A DNA stretch of 64,000 nucleotides from assembly GCA_024235175.1 (NCBI GenBank), contig JACKMX010000002.1, positions 124,001-188,000 of the forward strand, given 5' to 3'. Shown here piece by piece: positions 27,147-35,925 of this stretch. The notes under the pieces are model-generated. The model saw nothing but the letters and a program-made list of their open reading frames with translations, did not search any database and was not told the DNA's origin. How positions within the stretch are numbered: the stretch's first letter is position 1; the number at the start of each line of letters is the position of its first letter. This DNA comes from Chromatiaceae bacterium (lineage in GTDB: Bacteria; Pseudomonadota; Gammaproteobacteria; Chromatiales; Chromatiaceae). The position numbers were made by a program, and so were the translations under genes.

Positions 27147-27737
27147 TTATTGATCCGTGGTCTGGGAAACCATCACCATGGCAGGCCGTACCAGCCGGCC
27201 ATTGAGCGTATAGCCCTTCTGCACCACAATCACCACGGTGTTCGGAGGCACATCCTCCCGCGGTACCATGGACATGGCCTGATGCAGTTCCGGGTCGAAG
27301 GGCTCCCCCTGCGGATCTATCTGAACCACGTCGAACTTACCCATGACATCCGTCATCAGCTTCAGTGTCAGCTCGACGCCTTCGCGCAATTTGGCCACAT
27401 CGGCACTCTCCTCGGATGCGGCAATCAGCCCCATCTCCATGCTGTCCCGCACAGGCAGCAGTGCGTTGACGAACCGCTCCAGCGCGAACTTGTGTGCGTT
27501 CTCCAGTTCCCGCGCCTGGCGCTTGCGCAGGTTGTCCATTTCGGCGCGTGTTCTTACCAGCTGATCCCAGTTCTCGTCTGCCCTGGTGCGAGCGTCTTCA
27601 AGCATCAGCACCAGTTTCTCCTGATTCGCCGATTCCGCCTCCGGCGATTGGGTTTCCGCCTCAACAGACTCCTCGGGTGCAGCACCATTTTCGTCAGTCA
27701 CGGTTTCGTTTTCCACCGTTACCTGCTCTTTTTCCAT
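27147..27737 (-). CDS. grpE: Nucleotide exchange factor GrpE
   Basis: GrpE releases ADP from DnaK. The 196-residue protein has an acidic disordered N-terminus (about 1-45) and a long coiled coil (about 45-95) with RAEMDNLRKRQARELENAHKFALE. The C-terminal beta domain with GEPFDPELHQAMSMVP and VVIVVQKGYTLNGRLVRPAMVMVS is the family signature. It lies between hrcA and dnaK. Confidence 0.97.
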   Translation of the reverse strand: MEKEQVTVENETVTDENGAAPEESVEAETQSPEAESANQEKLVLMLEDARTRADENWDQLVRTRAEMDNLRKRQARELENAHKFALERFVNALLPVRDSMEMGLIAASEESADVAKLREGVELTLKLMTDVMGKFDVVQIDPQGEPFDPELHQAMSMVPREDVPPNTVVIVVQKGYTLNGRLVRPAMVMVSQTTDQ

Positions 27738-27861
27738 CCCATTTACCTCTGAATCCGACTATAAACAGTTTCAAAAAAACGGCTCTCCGGCACTCAATCA
27801 TTCAGGCCGGAAGGCAAATCCGCAAAAGGCAATACAACGACATACCCCTAGGTGGGGGTGG

Positions 27862-28923
27862 TTAGCGTGGTTTCAAGGCGGCACCGAGCAGTCGTGCAGT
27901 GACATCCACAATCGGAATGACGCGGTCGTACGCCATGCGTGTCGGACCGATAACGCCCAGCACTCCGGCCACCTCGTTGTCAATCTTATAAGGCGAAGTG
28001 ATCAGGCTGCAGTGGTCCAATGGCTGATAGCCGGACTCCTCGCCGATGAAAATCTGCACCCCTTCCGCGCGCATGGACTCATCCAGCAGATGCAGCAGTT
28101 CGCGCTTCTGACTGAATGAGTTGAATAGAGAGCGCAGCAGATCCATCTGTGCCAACTCATTGAAGTCCATCAGGTTGGTTTGGCCTGTCATGACAAAATC
28201 GCCGTCCTCTCCGGTGCTCTCGATAACCTGCTCCGCCATCTCCAGCGCCCGCGCCATCACTTGATTCATGCTGTCGCGCGTCTCCTCCATCTCGGCAACC
28301 AGCTTGCTGCGCATCTCTTTGAGTCCACGCCCGGTATAATGCTTGTTGAGCAGGTTGGCCGCCTGTTGCAGTTGCTGCTGGGAGAAGGCCTTGCGCGTCT
28401 TGATGATGCGGTTGTGTACATCACCCTCACTGGTGACCAATATTGTCAGCACGCGATTTTCAGAAAGTGGCAAAAACTCGATATGGCGAAAAATGATCCG
28501 TTCCCGACGGGGAATCATCACTACGCCCGCCATGTGGGTCAGTCCGGAGAGAATCTGGGAAGCGGATTCCACAATCTGGTTGGAGCGGCTCTCCCCTCTC
28601 AACTCCTGCATCAGCATCATCACCTCATCGGAGCCGGGCGGTTTGAGAGTTACCAGCGTATCCACGAACATTCGATAGCCTGAAACCGTGGGGATGCGCC
28701 CGGCTGAGGTGTGTGGAGAGATTACCAACCCCATCTCCTCCAGGTCGGACATGACGTTGCGGATGGTTGCCGGGCTGAGGTCGAGGCCGGATTCACGGGC
28801 CAGCGTGCGCGAACCCACCGGCTCGCCGTCGCGAATGTAGCGCTCAATCAAAACCTTCAAAAAATGTTGGGCCCGCTCTGAAACGGACTCCGCATCCACT
28901 GATTGTTTTGACTTTTCCGCCAC
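27862..28923 (-). CDS. hrcA: Heat-inducible transcription repressor HrcA
   Basis: HrcA represses class I heat-shock genes by binding CIRCE operators. The 353-residue protein has the N-terminal winged helix (LIERYIRDGEPVGSRTLARESGLDLSPATIRNVMSDLEEMGL) and the long regulatory domain with SAGRIPTVSGYRMFVD and HSAG-type motifs. It heads the hrcA-grpE-dnaK-dnaJ cluster. A degenerate CIRCE lies in its own leader at 29011-29037, suggesting autoregulation. Confidence 0.96.
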   Translation of the reverse strand: MAEKSKQSVDAESVSERAQHFLKVLIERYIRDGEPVGSRTLARESGLDLSPATIRNVMSDLEEMGLVISPHTSAGRIPTVSGYRMFVDTLVTLKPPGSDEVMMLMQELRGESRSNQIVESASQILSGLTHMAGVVMIPRRERIIFRHIEFLPLSENRVLTILVTSEGDVHNRIIKTRKAFSQQQLQQAANLLNKHYTGRGLKEMRSKLVAEMEETRDSMNQVMARALEMAEQVIESTGEDGDFVMTGQTNLMDFNELAQMDLLRSLFNSFSQKRELLHLLDESMRAEGVQIFIGEESGYQPLDHCSLITSPYKIDNEVAGVLGVIGPTRMAYDRVIPIVDVTARLLGAALKPR

Positions 28924-29010
28924 TTATACTTCCGGAACCATCCCAATACCTGACGCCGGGTTGCTTTTCCCAATGGAACGTGCAATCGGATTGCAGCATC
29001 ACAAGAATGA

Positions 29011-29037
29011 CCAGCACTGTTGCAATTCCGGTGCTGG
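29011..29037. promoter_or_regulatory. Degenerate CIRCE operator in the hrcA leader
   Basis: Two 9-bp arms, CCAGCACTG (29011-29019) and CGGTGCTGG (29029-29037), are inverted with one mismatch and separated by exactly 9 bases. The CIRCE consensus is TTAGCACTC, N9, GAGTGCTAA. The core AGCACT and most of its partner are kept while the outer bases differ. The site lies between the hrcA promoter and start codon, the usual CIRCE position. Confidence 0.75.
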
Positions 29038-29061
29038 TGTATATTCATAAACCTGATCTGA

Positions 29062-29091
29062 ATTATCAGATTCGCGTCCCAGAGGTGTCAA
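29062..29091 (-). promoter_or_regulatory. Sigma-70 promoter for hrcA
   Basis: On the minus strand a perfect TTGACA (29086-29091) and a GATAAT (29062-29067) are separated by 18 bases. Transcription would begin just before the degenerate CIRCE, so bound HrcA would block it. Confidence 0.72.
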
Positions 29092-29247
29092 GCAGAGTTG
29101 CCGGTGCCTTCCTGAAGGATATCTGACCATAGGTGCCTGCTCTAACATGTTGCCTTTTAACTGTTGGCGGTGGTCGGGGGGCATGTTAAGTTGCAGCGAA
29201 CAACACGATAAGGTTCGTTAGACCAGATTTCACGGGTACAACCACAT

Positions 29248-30123
29248 ATGGCGCTGCAGTTCCAAACCATTGGCCTGATCGGCAAACTTGAAGCACCGAT
29301 TCCGAACGACCTTCTGCTGCAGCTCAATGAGTTCCTGTTGAGTAATGGACAGCAGGTTCTACTGGAGGAGTCCACTGCCATCAAGATACCCGGACACGGA
29401 ATGGAGGTCGCCACGCTGGAGCAGATAGGCTGTGTCTGCGATCTCGCGATCGTGGTCGGAGGGGACGGGACCCTGCTGCACACCGCCCGCAGTCTGGCCG
29501 ATTACCATGTCCCGCTGGTGGGAGTAAACCTGGGCCGGCTTGGTTTTCTGGTGGATATTTCGCCAGGAGAAATGACCGTAAAGCTGAGCCAAATCTTCTC
29601 CGGTCATTACCAGGAGGATCGCCGCTTCCTGTTGCACGCCGAGATCAATGGCAAAAGCTCCACTGCGTTCAATGATGTGGTGATCCACAAGTGGAACACC
29701 GCCCGCATGATCGAATTTGAAACTTATATTGATGGTGCTTTTGTGGATGCCCAGAGATCAGACGGCATGATTATCTCGACACCCACCGGCTCCACCGCCT
29801 ATGCACTATCGGGCGGTGGGCCGTTGATGTTGCCTGACCTGAACGCCACCGTGATGGTGCCAATCTGTCCGCACACCCTGAGCAACCGCCCGCTGGTTGT
29901 GGCCGGTGAAAGCCTGATCGAGATCATCGTCTGCGGCAAGACAGATCTTGAACAGGTGCGGGTCACCTGCGACGGTCAGACCAGTCTGCCGGTGCAGCGT
30001 AAGGCGATTCGTATCCGAAAACACCACTGCCCGGTACGCCTGATTCACCCTCCCGAGCACGACCATTTTAAGATTCTGCGCAAGAAGCTGAGTTGGAGCG
30101 GTCACCCCGTTTATCCCGACTGA
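29248..30123 (+). CDS. nadK: NAD kinase
   Basis: NadK makes NADP from NAD and ATP. The diagnostic GGDGT motif (VVGGDGTLLHTARSL) lies near residue 72, followed by NLGRLGFL and the second signature SDGMIISTPTGSTAYALSGGGP near 170. The 291-residue length is typical. It is divergent from hrcA and directly precedes recN with 7 bases between, a conserved gammaproteobacterial pair. Confidence 0.97.
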   Translation: MALQFQTIGLIGKLEAPIPNDLLLQLNEFLLSNGQQVLLEESTAIKIPGHGMEVATLEQIGCVCDLAIVVGGDGTLLHTARSLADYHVPLVGVNLGRLGFLVDISPGEMTVKLSQIFSGHYQEDRRFLLHAEINGKSSTAFNDVVIHKWNTARMIEFETYIDGAFVDAQRSDGMIISTPTGSTAYALSGGGPLMLPDLNATVMVPICPHTLSNRPLVVAGESLIEIIVCGKTDLEQVRVTCDGQTSLPVQRKAIRIRKHHCPVRLIHPPEHDHFKILRKKLSWSGHPVYPD

Positions 30124-30130
30124 ACACTCC

Positions 30131-31798
30131 ATGCTCACCCGACTGCATATCAAGGATCTGGCGATTGTCACTACCCTGGACGCCGAGTTCAGTAACGGCA
30201 TGACCTCTCTCACCGGCGAAACCGGGGCTGGCAAGTCGATACTCATCGATGCGCTCGGGCTGGCACTGGGCGATCGGGCGGACACCGGCATGATCCGTGC
30301 CGGTTGTGATCGGGCGGAGATCACCGCTGTATTCCAGCTCGATGATTCCAAAGAAGCGAACCAATGGCTGACACAGCAGGCGCTGGATGCCGGTGGGGAG
30401 TGCATTCTGCGGCGGGTGCTGGTGCGTGAAGGGAATTCCCGCGCTTTCATCAACGGCTCCCCGGCAGCATTGAAATCGATTCAATCGCTGGGCGAGCAGC
30501 TGGTTGACATCCACGGGCAGCATGCACATCAGAGTCTGCTGCGAACGGATCATCAACGGGAGCTGTTGGACGATTATGCGGGCACTCGCAAACTCCGCGA
30601 CAGTGTTGCCGGCCTGTTCCATGAATGGCATCAGGCAGTAACGGATAGAGAGAGGGTGTATAAAACCGCTGCTGAACGACGAGCAAGGTTCGAACTGCTC
30701 CGCTTCCAGATTGATGAACTGAACACACTTGCGCTCGGCTCCGGTGAAGTTGAAGAGATCGACCGGGAACAGCGCAGGCTGAGCAGCGCGGGTCAGCTGC
30801 GGATCCAGTGCGCCCGCATCCTCGATCTGCTGGACGAAGAGGAGAGTTCTGCTCGCGCCCAGCTGATCCGCGCCAGTACTGAACTGAACCGGATGCTCCA
30901 GCTGGAACCGGAACTGGCAGACTGCCGTGAGATGCTGGAAAGCGCTGCCATTCATGTAGATGAGGCGGTCGCTACACTGAGGGATTACGCCGAGAACATC
31001 GAACTGGATCCGAAACGCCTGGCCCGGGTGGAGCAGCGATTGGAGGAGATACAGGATATTGCCCGCAAGTACCGCTGCCGGCCGCAGGAGCTGCCGGAGC
31101 ATCTGGCCATATTGCAACGGGAGTTGGATGAGATCGAGCATATCGACAGCCGGCTCGAGCAGTTGGAGCAGCGATGCAGTGAACTGGAGAAACACTTACT
31201 TGCGCAGTCAGAAAAGCTGCATGAAGCACGGGGGGCGGCGGCTGAAACACTCGGGAAAACCGTCAGCAGCGACATCCGGAAAATCGGCATGCCTGACGGA
31301 AGGGTCGAGATTCTGGTGGAAAAGCTGCCGGATGGAAGAACCACGGCCAACGGCCTTGACCGAATCTCTTTTCTGGTAAGCACCAATCCAGGTCAGCCGC
31401 CTCAACCGTTGGCCAAGGTTGCCTCCGGCGGAGAGCTCTCACGTATCAGCCTGGCGATTCAGGTTGCCACCATCCGCTGCGGCAGCATCCCCACGCTTAT
31501 TTTCGACGAGGTGGACGTAGGCATCGGCGGCAGCGTGGCTGAGATTGTCGGTCGGTTGCTGCGCAGCCTGGGAGAGGAGCGACAGGTGCTCTGCGTCACC
31601 CACCTGCCTCAGGTGGCAGCGCGTGGCCGGCATCACCTGCAGATCAGAAAGCGTTCCGGAAAAAATGGCGTGATGGTGGAGATAGGCACGTTGGAGGGAG
31701 ATGCCAGAGTGCTTGAGATTGCGCGAATGCTGGGCGGGATAGATATCACCGAGAATACCCTTGCCCACGCCAATGAGATGATCTCACTATCTAACTGA
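30131..31798 (+). CDS. recN: DNA repair protein RecN
   Basis: RecN is an SMC-like ATPase that acts early at double-strand breaks. The 555-residue protein has Walker A GETGAGKSILIDAL near residue 29 and long central coiled coils. The C-terminal ABC signature is ASGGELSRISLAI near 434 and Walker B is TLIFDEVDVGIGG near 456. It lies 7 bases after nadK, so no separate promoter or SOS operator fits between them. Confidence 0.97.
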   Translation: MLTRLHIKDLAIVTTLDAEFSNGMTSLTGETGAGKSILIDALGLALGDRADTGMIRAGCDRAEITAVFQLDDSKEANQWLTQQALDAGGECILRRVLVREGNSRAFINGSPAALKSIQSLGEQLVDIHGQHAHQSLLRTDHQRELLDDYAGTRKLRDSVAGLFHEWHQAVTDRERVYKTAAERRARFELLRFQIDELNTLALGSGEVEEIDREQRRLSSAGQLRIQCARILDLLDEEESSARAQLIRASTELNRMLQLEPELADCREMLESAAIHVDEAVATLRDYAENIELDPKRLARVEQRLEEIQDIARKYRCRPQELPEHLAILQRELDEIEHIDSRLEQLEQRCSELEKHLLAQSEKLHEARGAAAETLGKTVSSDIRKIGMPDGRVEILVEKLPDGRTTANGLDRISFLVSTNPGQPPQPLAKVASGGELSRISLAIQVATIRCGSIPTLIFDEVDVGIGGSVAEIVGRLLRSLGEERQVLCVTHLPQVAARGRHHLQIRKRSGKNGVMVEIGTLEGDARVLEIARMLGGIDITENTLAHANEMISLSN

Positions 31799-31890
31799 AA
31801 GCCTATTCTGGATGTTTTCAAGCGTTGGATCGGTTATCATTCCCGCCAGTTTATTGGCCGTCCGGAAATATAATCCCCTCTCCAAACGGG

Positions 31891-32028
31891 GGGTGTCGTA
31901 AAAGGTTTTATCCCTTCTCCCTTGGAGGGAGAAGGCAAGGATGAGGGTGATTAAAATCAGGGCCTTATCTCTTATACCCTCACCCCAACCCTCTCCCTCA
32001 CGGGGGAGAGGGGGCTTTTGCGACACCC
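31891..32028. repeat. MITE-like element between recN and bamE, repeat copy 3
   Basis: This non-coding element of 138 bp is bounded by inverted GGGTGTCGYAAAAG ends, at 31891-31904 and 32015-32028. Inside are two more hairpins: CTTCTCCCT with its complement near 31915-31935, and CCCTCTCCC with GGGGGAGAGGG near 31990-32012. The right half is shared with 18329-18370 and the left end resembles 23446-23497. No coding capacity is seen. Confidence 0.75.
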
Positions 32029-32091
32029 TAATCAGCGGGGAGGATGATGTTTCCGGCCACTCCAAGGCTTATTGTAAAGCGGATAAAAAGC

Positions 32092-32586
32092 ATGCAGAAG
32101 CTTCTCCTTCCCAGCGCGATTATCTCACTCCTGCTGGCTTCAGGTTGTTCCACCGTGAAAGAGACCGTCAGCGGAATCGGAGATGTGATTCCCAACTCCA
32201 TACAGCGTACTTCGCTGTTCTATAAAATCGACATTCAGCAGGGCAACTCGATTGAGCAACCGATAATCAGTCGGCTTGAACCGGGAATGTCTAAGAACCA
32301 GGTTCAGTTCATCATGGGTACCCCGATGCTGATTGACGTGTTCCATCTGAATCGTTGGGACTATTATTACAGTATACAGAGAGGCAATGGGGAGTCGGAG
32401 CAGAAGCATATCGCGCTCTTTTTTGAAGATGACAAACTGGTGCGCACCGAAGGGGATATGCGGCCTGCGCCTGAAGATGCTACCAAACCCCTGCGGGAGG
32501 CAGAGGTTTTCTCGGTGCCTGATTACAACGATACCAAGGGAATTTTTTCCCGGTTGCTGGAGAAGATCGGCTTCGAAGACGAATAG
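32092..32586 (+). CDS. bamE: Outer membrane protein assembly factor BamE
   Basis: This is a small lipoprotein of the BAM complex. The lipobox LLASGC lies near residue 18 after a short hydrophobic signal sequence. The SmpA/OmlA domain follows, with QGNSIEQPIISRLEPGMSKNQVQFIMGTPML and FHLNRWDYYYSIQRG. The ATG at 32092 is preferred to the frame opening at 32044 because it places the lipobox at a normal distance. The 164-residue length is slightly long for the family because of an extended C-terminus. The fur gene usually divergent from bamE is absent. Confidence 0.95.
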   Translation: MQKLLLPSAIISLLLASGCSTVKETVSGIGDVIPNSIQRTSLFYKIDIQQGNSIEQPIISRLEPGMSKNQVQFIMGTPMLIDVFHLNRWDYYYSIQRGNGESEQKHIALFFEDDKLVRTEGDMRPAPEDATKPLREAEVFSVPDYNDTKGIFSRLLEKIGFEDE

Positions 32587-32625
32587 AGAGGAAATTTCAA
32601 ACCGCGGCGTAGAGTTCGCCTGATG

Positions 32626-33012
32626 CTAGGGGGACTTGCCGCTGCTCTCCTCCGCCTCTTCAGATTCGGCATCTGTCCCGGACCCTGGCGAGCTACCGCC
32701 ACCCTTGGTCATCTGTTTACCCTCGGCCGCCCGCTTCTTGCGCGCCTCCTTGGGATCTGCGATCAGAGAGCGATAGATCTCAATCCTATCACCGGGAGTC
32801 AGCGGAGCATCCATTGATGCTGCCTTGCCGAAAAGACCCACCTTTACGGTTTCCAAATCTATTTCCGGAAAGCGCTGCAAAATACCCGACTGCTCTATTG
32901 CGGACTTTAGCGTAGCACCGGACTCCACCTCCAGTGGAATAACCAGCTGCTTATCCGGTTTCGCGTACACAACCTCGACAGAAATACGCTCAATTTCCAC
33001 GGTACACCTCAT
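32626..33012 (-). CDS. rnfH: RnfH-family ubiquitin-like protein
   Basis: The RnfH fold spans about residues 1-90, with VEIERISVEVVYAKPDKQLVIPLEV, GATLKSAIEQSGIL, FPEIDLETVKVGLFGK and PLTPGDRIEIYRSL. A polar, probably disordered tail rich in Ser, Gly and Glu follows. Its biochemical role is unknown. The start at 33012 overlaps the end of ratA by about 23 bases, the standard ratA-rnfH pairing. The frame is open to 33072 but the ATG at 33012 fits the domain. Confidence 0.92.
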   Translation of the reverse strand: MRCTVEIERISVEVVYAKPDKQLVIPLEVESGATLKSAIEQSGILQRFPEIDLETVKVGLFGKAASMDAPLTPGDRIEIYRSLIADPKEARKKRAAEGKQMTKGGGSSPGSGTDAESEEAEESSGKSP

Positions 33013-33445
33013 GTGCGCGCTTGCAGAATGCCCCCACCAGTGTATTTGCGATATGTCCAAACACCTTTCCAAAAGCGGCGTTGATCAATTTACCGGAAAA
33101 CTCAAACTCCAGTGTTAGCTCCACCTTGCAGGCCGCCTCACCAAGCGGTGTAAAACGCCAGCCGCCATGGAGCTTTTTAAAAGGGCCTTCGCGCAGACTC
33201 AGATCGATACGCTCAAACGGATATAGCCGGTTGATGGTGGAAAACCTCTGGTGCACGCCGATGCGCGAAACCTCCAGCTCACCGCAAAGTTCGGTTTCAT
33301 CCATGGAGAGCAGCCTGGTGGCACTGCACCAGGGCAGAAATTCCGGATAGGAGAGCACATCTATGACCAGCTCGAACATCTGCTCAGCAGTATAAGGGAC
33401 TATCGCGCTCTTGTTGACAACAGGCAATTTCAAACTCCAAACCAT
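32990..33445 (-). CDS. ratA: RatA / COQ10-type START-like domain protein
   Basis: This is a START-like fold of about 150 residues with SAIVPYTAEQMFELVIDVLSYPEFLPWC, GPFKKLHGGWRFTPL and EFEFSGKLINAAFGKVF. E. coli RatA is reported to inhibit 70S ribosome association, while relatives act in ubiquinone binding; which applies here is unknown. The start is uncertain. The ATG at 33445 lacks a good ribosome-binding site, and a TTG at 33427 has GGAG seven bases upstream. The frame is open to 33493. smpB is divergent, the usual arrangement. Confidence 0.9.
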   Translation of the reverse strand: MVWSLKLPVVNKSAIVPYTAEQMFELVIDVLSYPEFLPWCSATRLLSMDETELCGELEVSRIGVHQRFSTINRLYPFERIDLSLREGPFKKLHGGWRFTPLGEAACKVELTLEFEFSGKLINAAFGKVFGHIANTLVGAFCKRAHEVYRGN

Positions 33446-33681
33446 CAGGAGAGCAGCGGCAGCGCCTCCCACCGGCATTACAACCCGGTGCACAAGATAC
33501 CAGAGCCCAGGTGTAAAATCGCCCTCTTGGATAAGAAATAAGCCTCGCGATCAGGTACAAACCCGTCATGCGGGAGTGGCACAAACCGTTCCGGTTGCTC
33601 GGTCGCTGCCGTGCTGTAAGTACCTTCCAATTCTGCAATACACTGGCGCCAGGTTCCCTGACTCGCTTACAATCCGCAGCT

Positions 33682-34167
33682 ATGGCTAACACCGCGAAAA
33701 CAAAGAAAGGGCCCCAAGGAGGGTCGACTATAGCGCTGAATAAGAAGGCAAAGCACGAATATTTTATCGAAGAGCGTATCGAGGCGGGTATATCGCTGGA
33801 GGGGTGGGAAGTAAAAAGCCTGCGTGCAGGGCGAATCGGGCTTAATGAGAGCTACATCAACATCTCTAAGAATGAGGCTTTTCTTCAAGGCAGCACGATT
33901 ACTCCGTTGCCAACGGCGTCGACCCATATCCAACCGAACCCCACCCGTTTCCGCAAACTGCTGCTGCACCGCGACCAGCTCGACAAGCTGATCGGCCAGG
34001 TCGAGCGCAAAGGCTATACCCTGGTTCCCACCGCTGTTTACTGGAAACATGGCCGGGTCAAGGTGGAGATCGGGCTGGCAAGAGGCAAGCAGCTGCACGA
34101 CAAACGGGCTACAGATAAAGAGCGCGACTGGCAGCGCGACAGGGCGCGCATCATGAAAGCCCGCTGA
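33682..34167 (+). CDS. smpB: SsrA-binding protein SmpB
   Basis: SmpB brings tmRNA to stalled ribosomes. The protein of 161 residues has the family core: NKKAKHEYFIEERIEAGISLEGWEVKSLRAG, then NESYINI and the C-terminal basic tail (HDKRATDKERDWQRDRARIMKAR). I chose the ATG at 33682 because the 38 codons before it do not resemble SmpB. The tmRNA gene lies about 300 bases downstream on the same strand. Confidence 0.96.
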   Translation: MANTAKTKKGPQGGSTIALNKKAKHEYFIEERIEAGISLEGWEVKSLRAGRIGLNESYINISKNEAFLQGSTITPLPTASTHIQPNPTRFRKLLLHRDQLDKLIGQVERKGYTLVPTAVYWKHGRVKVEIGLARGKQLHDKRATDKERDWQRDRARIMKAR

Positions 34168-34177
34168 TTATTGCTGC

Positions 34178-34206
34178 AAGACAGGGAACCCACCCTGACT
34201 TATAAT
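34178..34206 (+). promoter_or_regulatory. Candidate promoter upstream of ssrA
   Basis: AAGACA (34178-34183) and a perfect TATAAT (34201-34206) are 17 bases apart. It would start a transcript about 255 bases before the mature tmRNA 5' end, running through a partial duplicate of that end. The -35 box is weak. Confidence 0.45.
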
Positions 34207-34288
34207 GTCTCACTGTTACCGGCGATCCCCACGGATCTCCGGACAGAGTCGAAAGCAAACTTAAGGAGAAGTGCGCTGACAAGCCTTG

Positions 34289-34337
34289 CCAGGGACGGTT
34301 CCCATGATTTGAGATAATCAGTGGGGGCGACGTGGGT
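34289..34337 (+). repeat. Partial duplicate of the ssrA 5' region
   Basis: This segment, beginning CCAGGGACGGTTCCCATGAT, repeats the bases at 34432-34491 that flank and begin ssrA. It lacks 11 bases (the ATGGCTTCGAC of the tmRNA acceptor/D region) and has a few substitutions. The GGGGGCGAC that starts mature tmRNA is present in both. The two copies lie 143 bases apart. A strong hairpin with AAAAGCCAT and ATGGCTTTT arms lies between, near 34364-34386. Confidence 0.8.
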
Positions 34338-34465
34338 GAAGCCCGGTGGCCGCAAGGCAGGCAAAAGCCATCTAACATGGCTTTTGTAGGGCTGAACGCG
34401 AGGTCCTGGACGACCGAGCTGGAATGAACCACCAGGGACGGTTCCCATGATTGAGATGATCAATT

Positions 34466-34839
34466 GGGGGCGACATGGCTTCGACGTGGGTAGCGAAACC
34501 TGAGGTGCATGCCGAGGATACAGACAGCCTCGTAAAAAAGCCTGTAAAACTATAGTTGCCAACGACGACAACTACGCACTCGCCGCTTAATAACCGGTAG
34601 ATGCCGTCTGACTGGAGCCGTGCTTGTGCGTCCAGCGCCCCTCGGGGCATTCAGGCGTCATAGCTCACAAGATCGCGAAGAAGCAGGTCCGGGGCCGATT
34701 CGCTAAAACTTAACGGAACCGCCATCTGCACGCCTTGTCTGTCGAGCAGCAGCCGGTTAAACATATCGACAGATCTAAGCATGTAGAGCCGATGGCGGAG
34801 TACTTGCGGACGCGGGTTCGATTCCCGCCGCCTCCACCA
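34466..34839 (+). ncRNA. ssrA: Transfer-messenger RNA (tmRNA)
   Basis: tmRNA rescues stalled ribosomes and tags the nascent chain. The 5' end GGGGGCGACATGGCTTCGACG and the 3' end with GGTTCGATTCCCGCCGCCTCC then ACCA form the tRNA-like part. The tag reading frame at 34558-34590 encodes ANDDNYALAA and ends in two stop codons, close to the enterobacterial tag. The length of 374 is normal for a one-piece tmRNA. CCA is encoded. A terminator follows at 34854. Confidence 0.97.
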
Positions 34840-34853
34840 ATTTCAAAACACAG

Positions 34854-34899
34854 ACCCGCCCGCTAACCGCGTCCGGCTACTGGGCGGGTTTTTGTTTTT
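34854..34899 (+). terminator. Intrinsic terminator of ssrA
   Basis: ACCCGCCC (34854-34861) pairs with GGGCGGGT (34882-34889) and is followed by a long U-tract. It begins 15 bases past the tmRNA CCA. Confidence 0.92.
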
Positions 34900-35376
34900 A
34901 TGCATATTGTCGGCGACCTGCGTCCTTCCAGGAAGCCGTTGCTGCCGCCACGGTTGCTTTTTTTAAGGAAATCCATCATACCGCGCTTCTCTTTCGCCTT
35001 AAAATTCTCCGTATTCTTACCCCCATTCACCGGACATCGTCCGGCGCCTTGCAATTAAACCTGCAAGCGCTGCTCCACGATCTCGTCGACAAATTGGTTG
35101 ATACTCTTCTTGGTTCAGTCAAACAGATCGTTGATGTCTATGGTCGGTCGCTCCTTGTTTTTGTTTATGCATTTACTTACGGAGCAGTTTTAAATCTGTC
35201 AGGGTTCCCACGAATTTTAAGTTGCACAGCGCATAGCAGATGTCATATTGACGAGTAGTTTTAAATGGCCCTCGCCCGCTCAGCGGCTTCGGTTACGCAA
35301 AGGCCAAATAAATGAATTGCCTGGACGTTGAGCGATGAACAGACAATGAACACCAGAACCCCAGTCCGGGTGAAAA
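34900..35376. other. Intergenic region, possible decayed ORFs
   Basis: No intact gene is supported. On the minus strand a reading frame near 35050-35140 after AAGGAG gives INDLFD, then an in-frame stop, then TKKSINQFVDEIVEQRLQV and a stop. A second short frame begins MMDFLKKSNRGGSNGF near 34976. Both look protein-like but short, and may be remains of one or two small genes. A pair of similar AGTTTTAAAT strings lies near 35185 and 35255. Confidence 0.35.
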
Positions 35377-35724
35377 TCAACCCTCTTTACGCGCTCCTCC
35401 GGTTGTGTTCCCGGTTTTCTCCGGTTCCTCCATGAAGGCATCCTTGGCTGCCTTGATTCTGGCCTTCAGGTCACTGACATCCACCTTCTGGCTGGGCAGG
35501 TTTGAATCCTCCTTTGGCGGCATTTCGAAACGATTGGCGTTCATCTCACGCCATTTCTCCCCCATCTCGGATGTTTTGGCGGAAACCACTTCGCCCACTT
35601 CCTTGGCTGCCTGCTTGGCGTGACTGCCGGCCTGTTCGAGCTTGGCCTTCGACTCTTCGTCCATGCTGCATGCAGATACCACCGCTGCCATGCAGGCAAC
35701 CACTAACATCTTATTCATACCCAT
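35377..35724 (-). CDS. Small lipoprotein of unknown function
   Basis: The protein of about 115 residues has a short signal sequence and lipobox VVSAC, so it is probably membrane-anchored after Cys acylation. The rest is a helical, charged domain with repeated Ala/Lys/Glu (KLEQAGSHAKQAAKEVGEVVSAKTSEMGEKW) and a Pro/Lys-rich end. I recognise no family. The ATG at 35724 is preferred because GGGAG precedes it by six bases; the frame opens at 35742 with GTG. Confidence 0.75.
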   Translation of the reverse strand: MGMNKMLVVACMAAVVSACSMDEESKAKLEQAGSHAKQAAKEVGEVVSAKTSEMGEKWREMNANRFEMPPKEDSNLPSQKVDVSDLKARIKAAKDAFMEEPEKTGNTTGGARKEG

Positions 35725-35925
35725 ATCCATCTCCCGTTGCACAGACTAAAGTATAATCGCCAAGGTGAGGAAAGGAATACAAGGCAGGACGCGCCAACTC
35801 AGGGCGATTGGGGTCTGACCTGAGCTCGCCAGGACATCATTGGAGTCATTCTCCAGCTAAAAATGGGGGCTTTCCATTCTTCACCTCTCCGGTTATAGGG
35901 CTGTGAGACAGGATAAACGGCGCCT

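Noticed and set aside
29101..29247. SOS box upstream of nadK-recN
   Set aside because: Neither CTGT-N8-ACAG nor GTTC-N7-GTTC is present. The GAAC and GTTC there are 11 bases apart and inverted.
30068..31195. 375-codon ORF antisense to recN
   Set aside because: recN has all its motifs on the plus strand, so this is a shadow.
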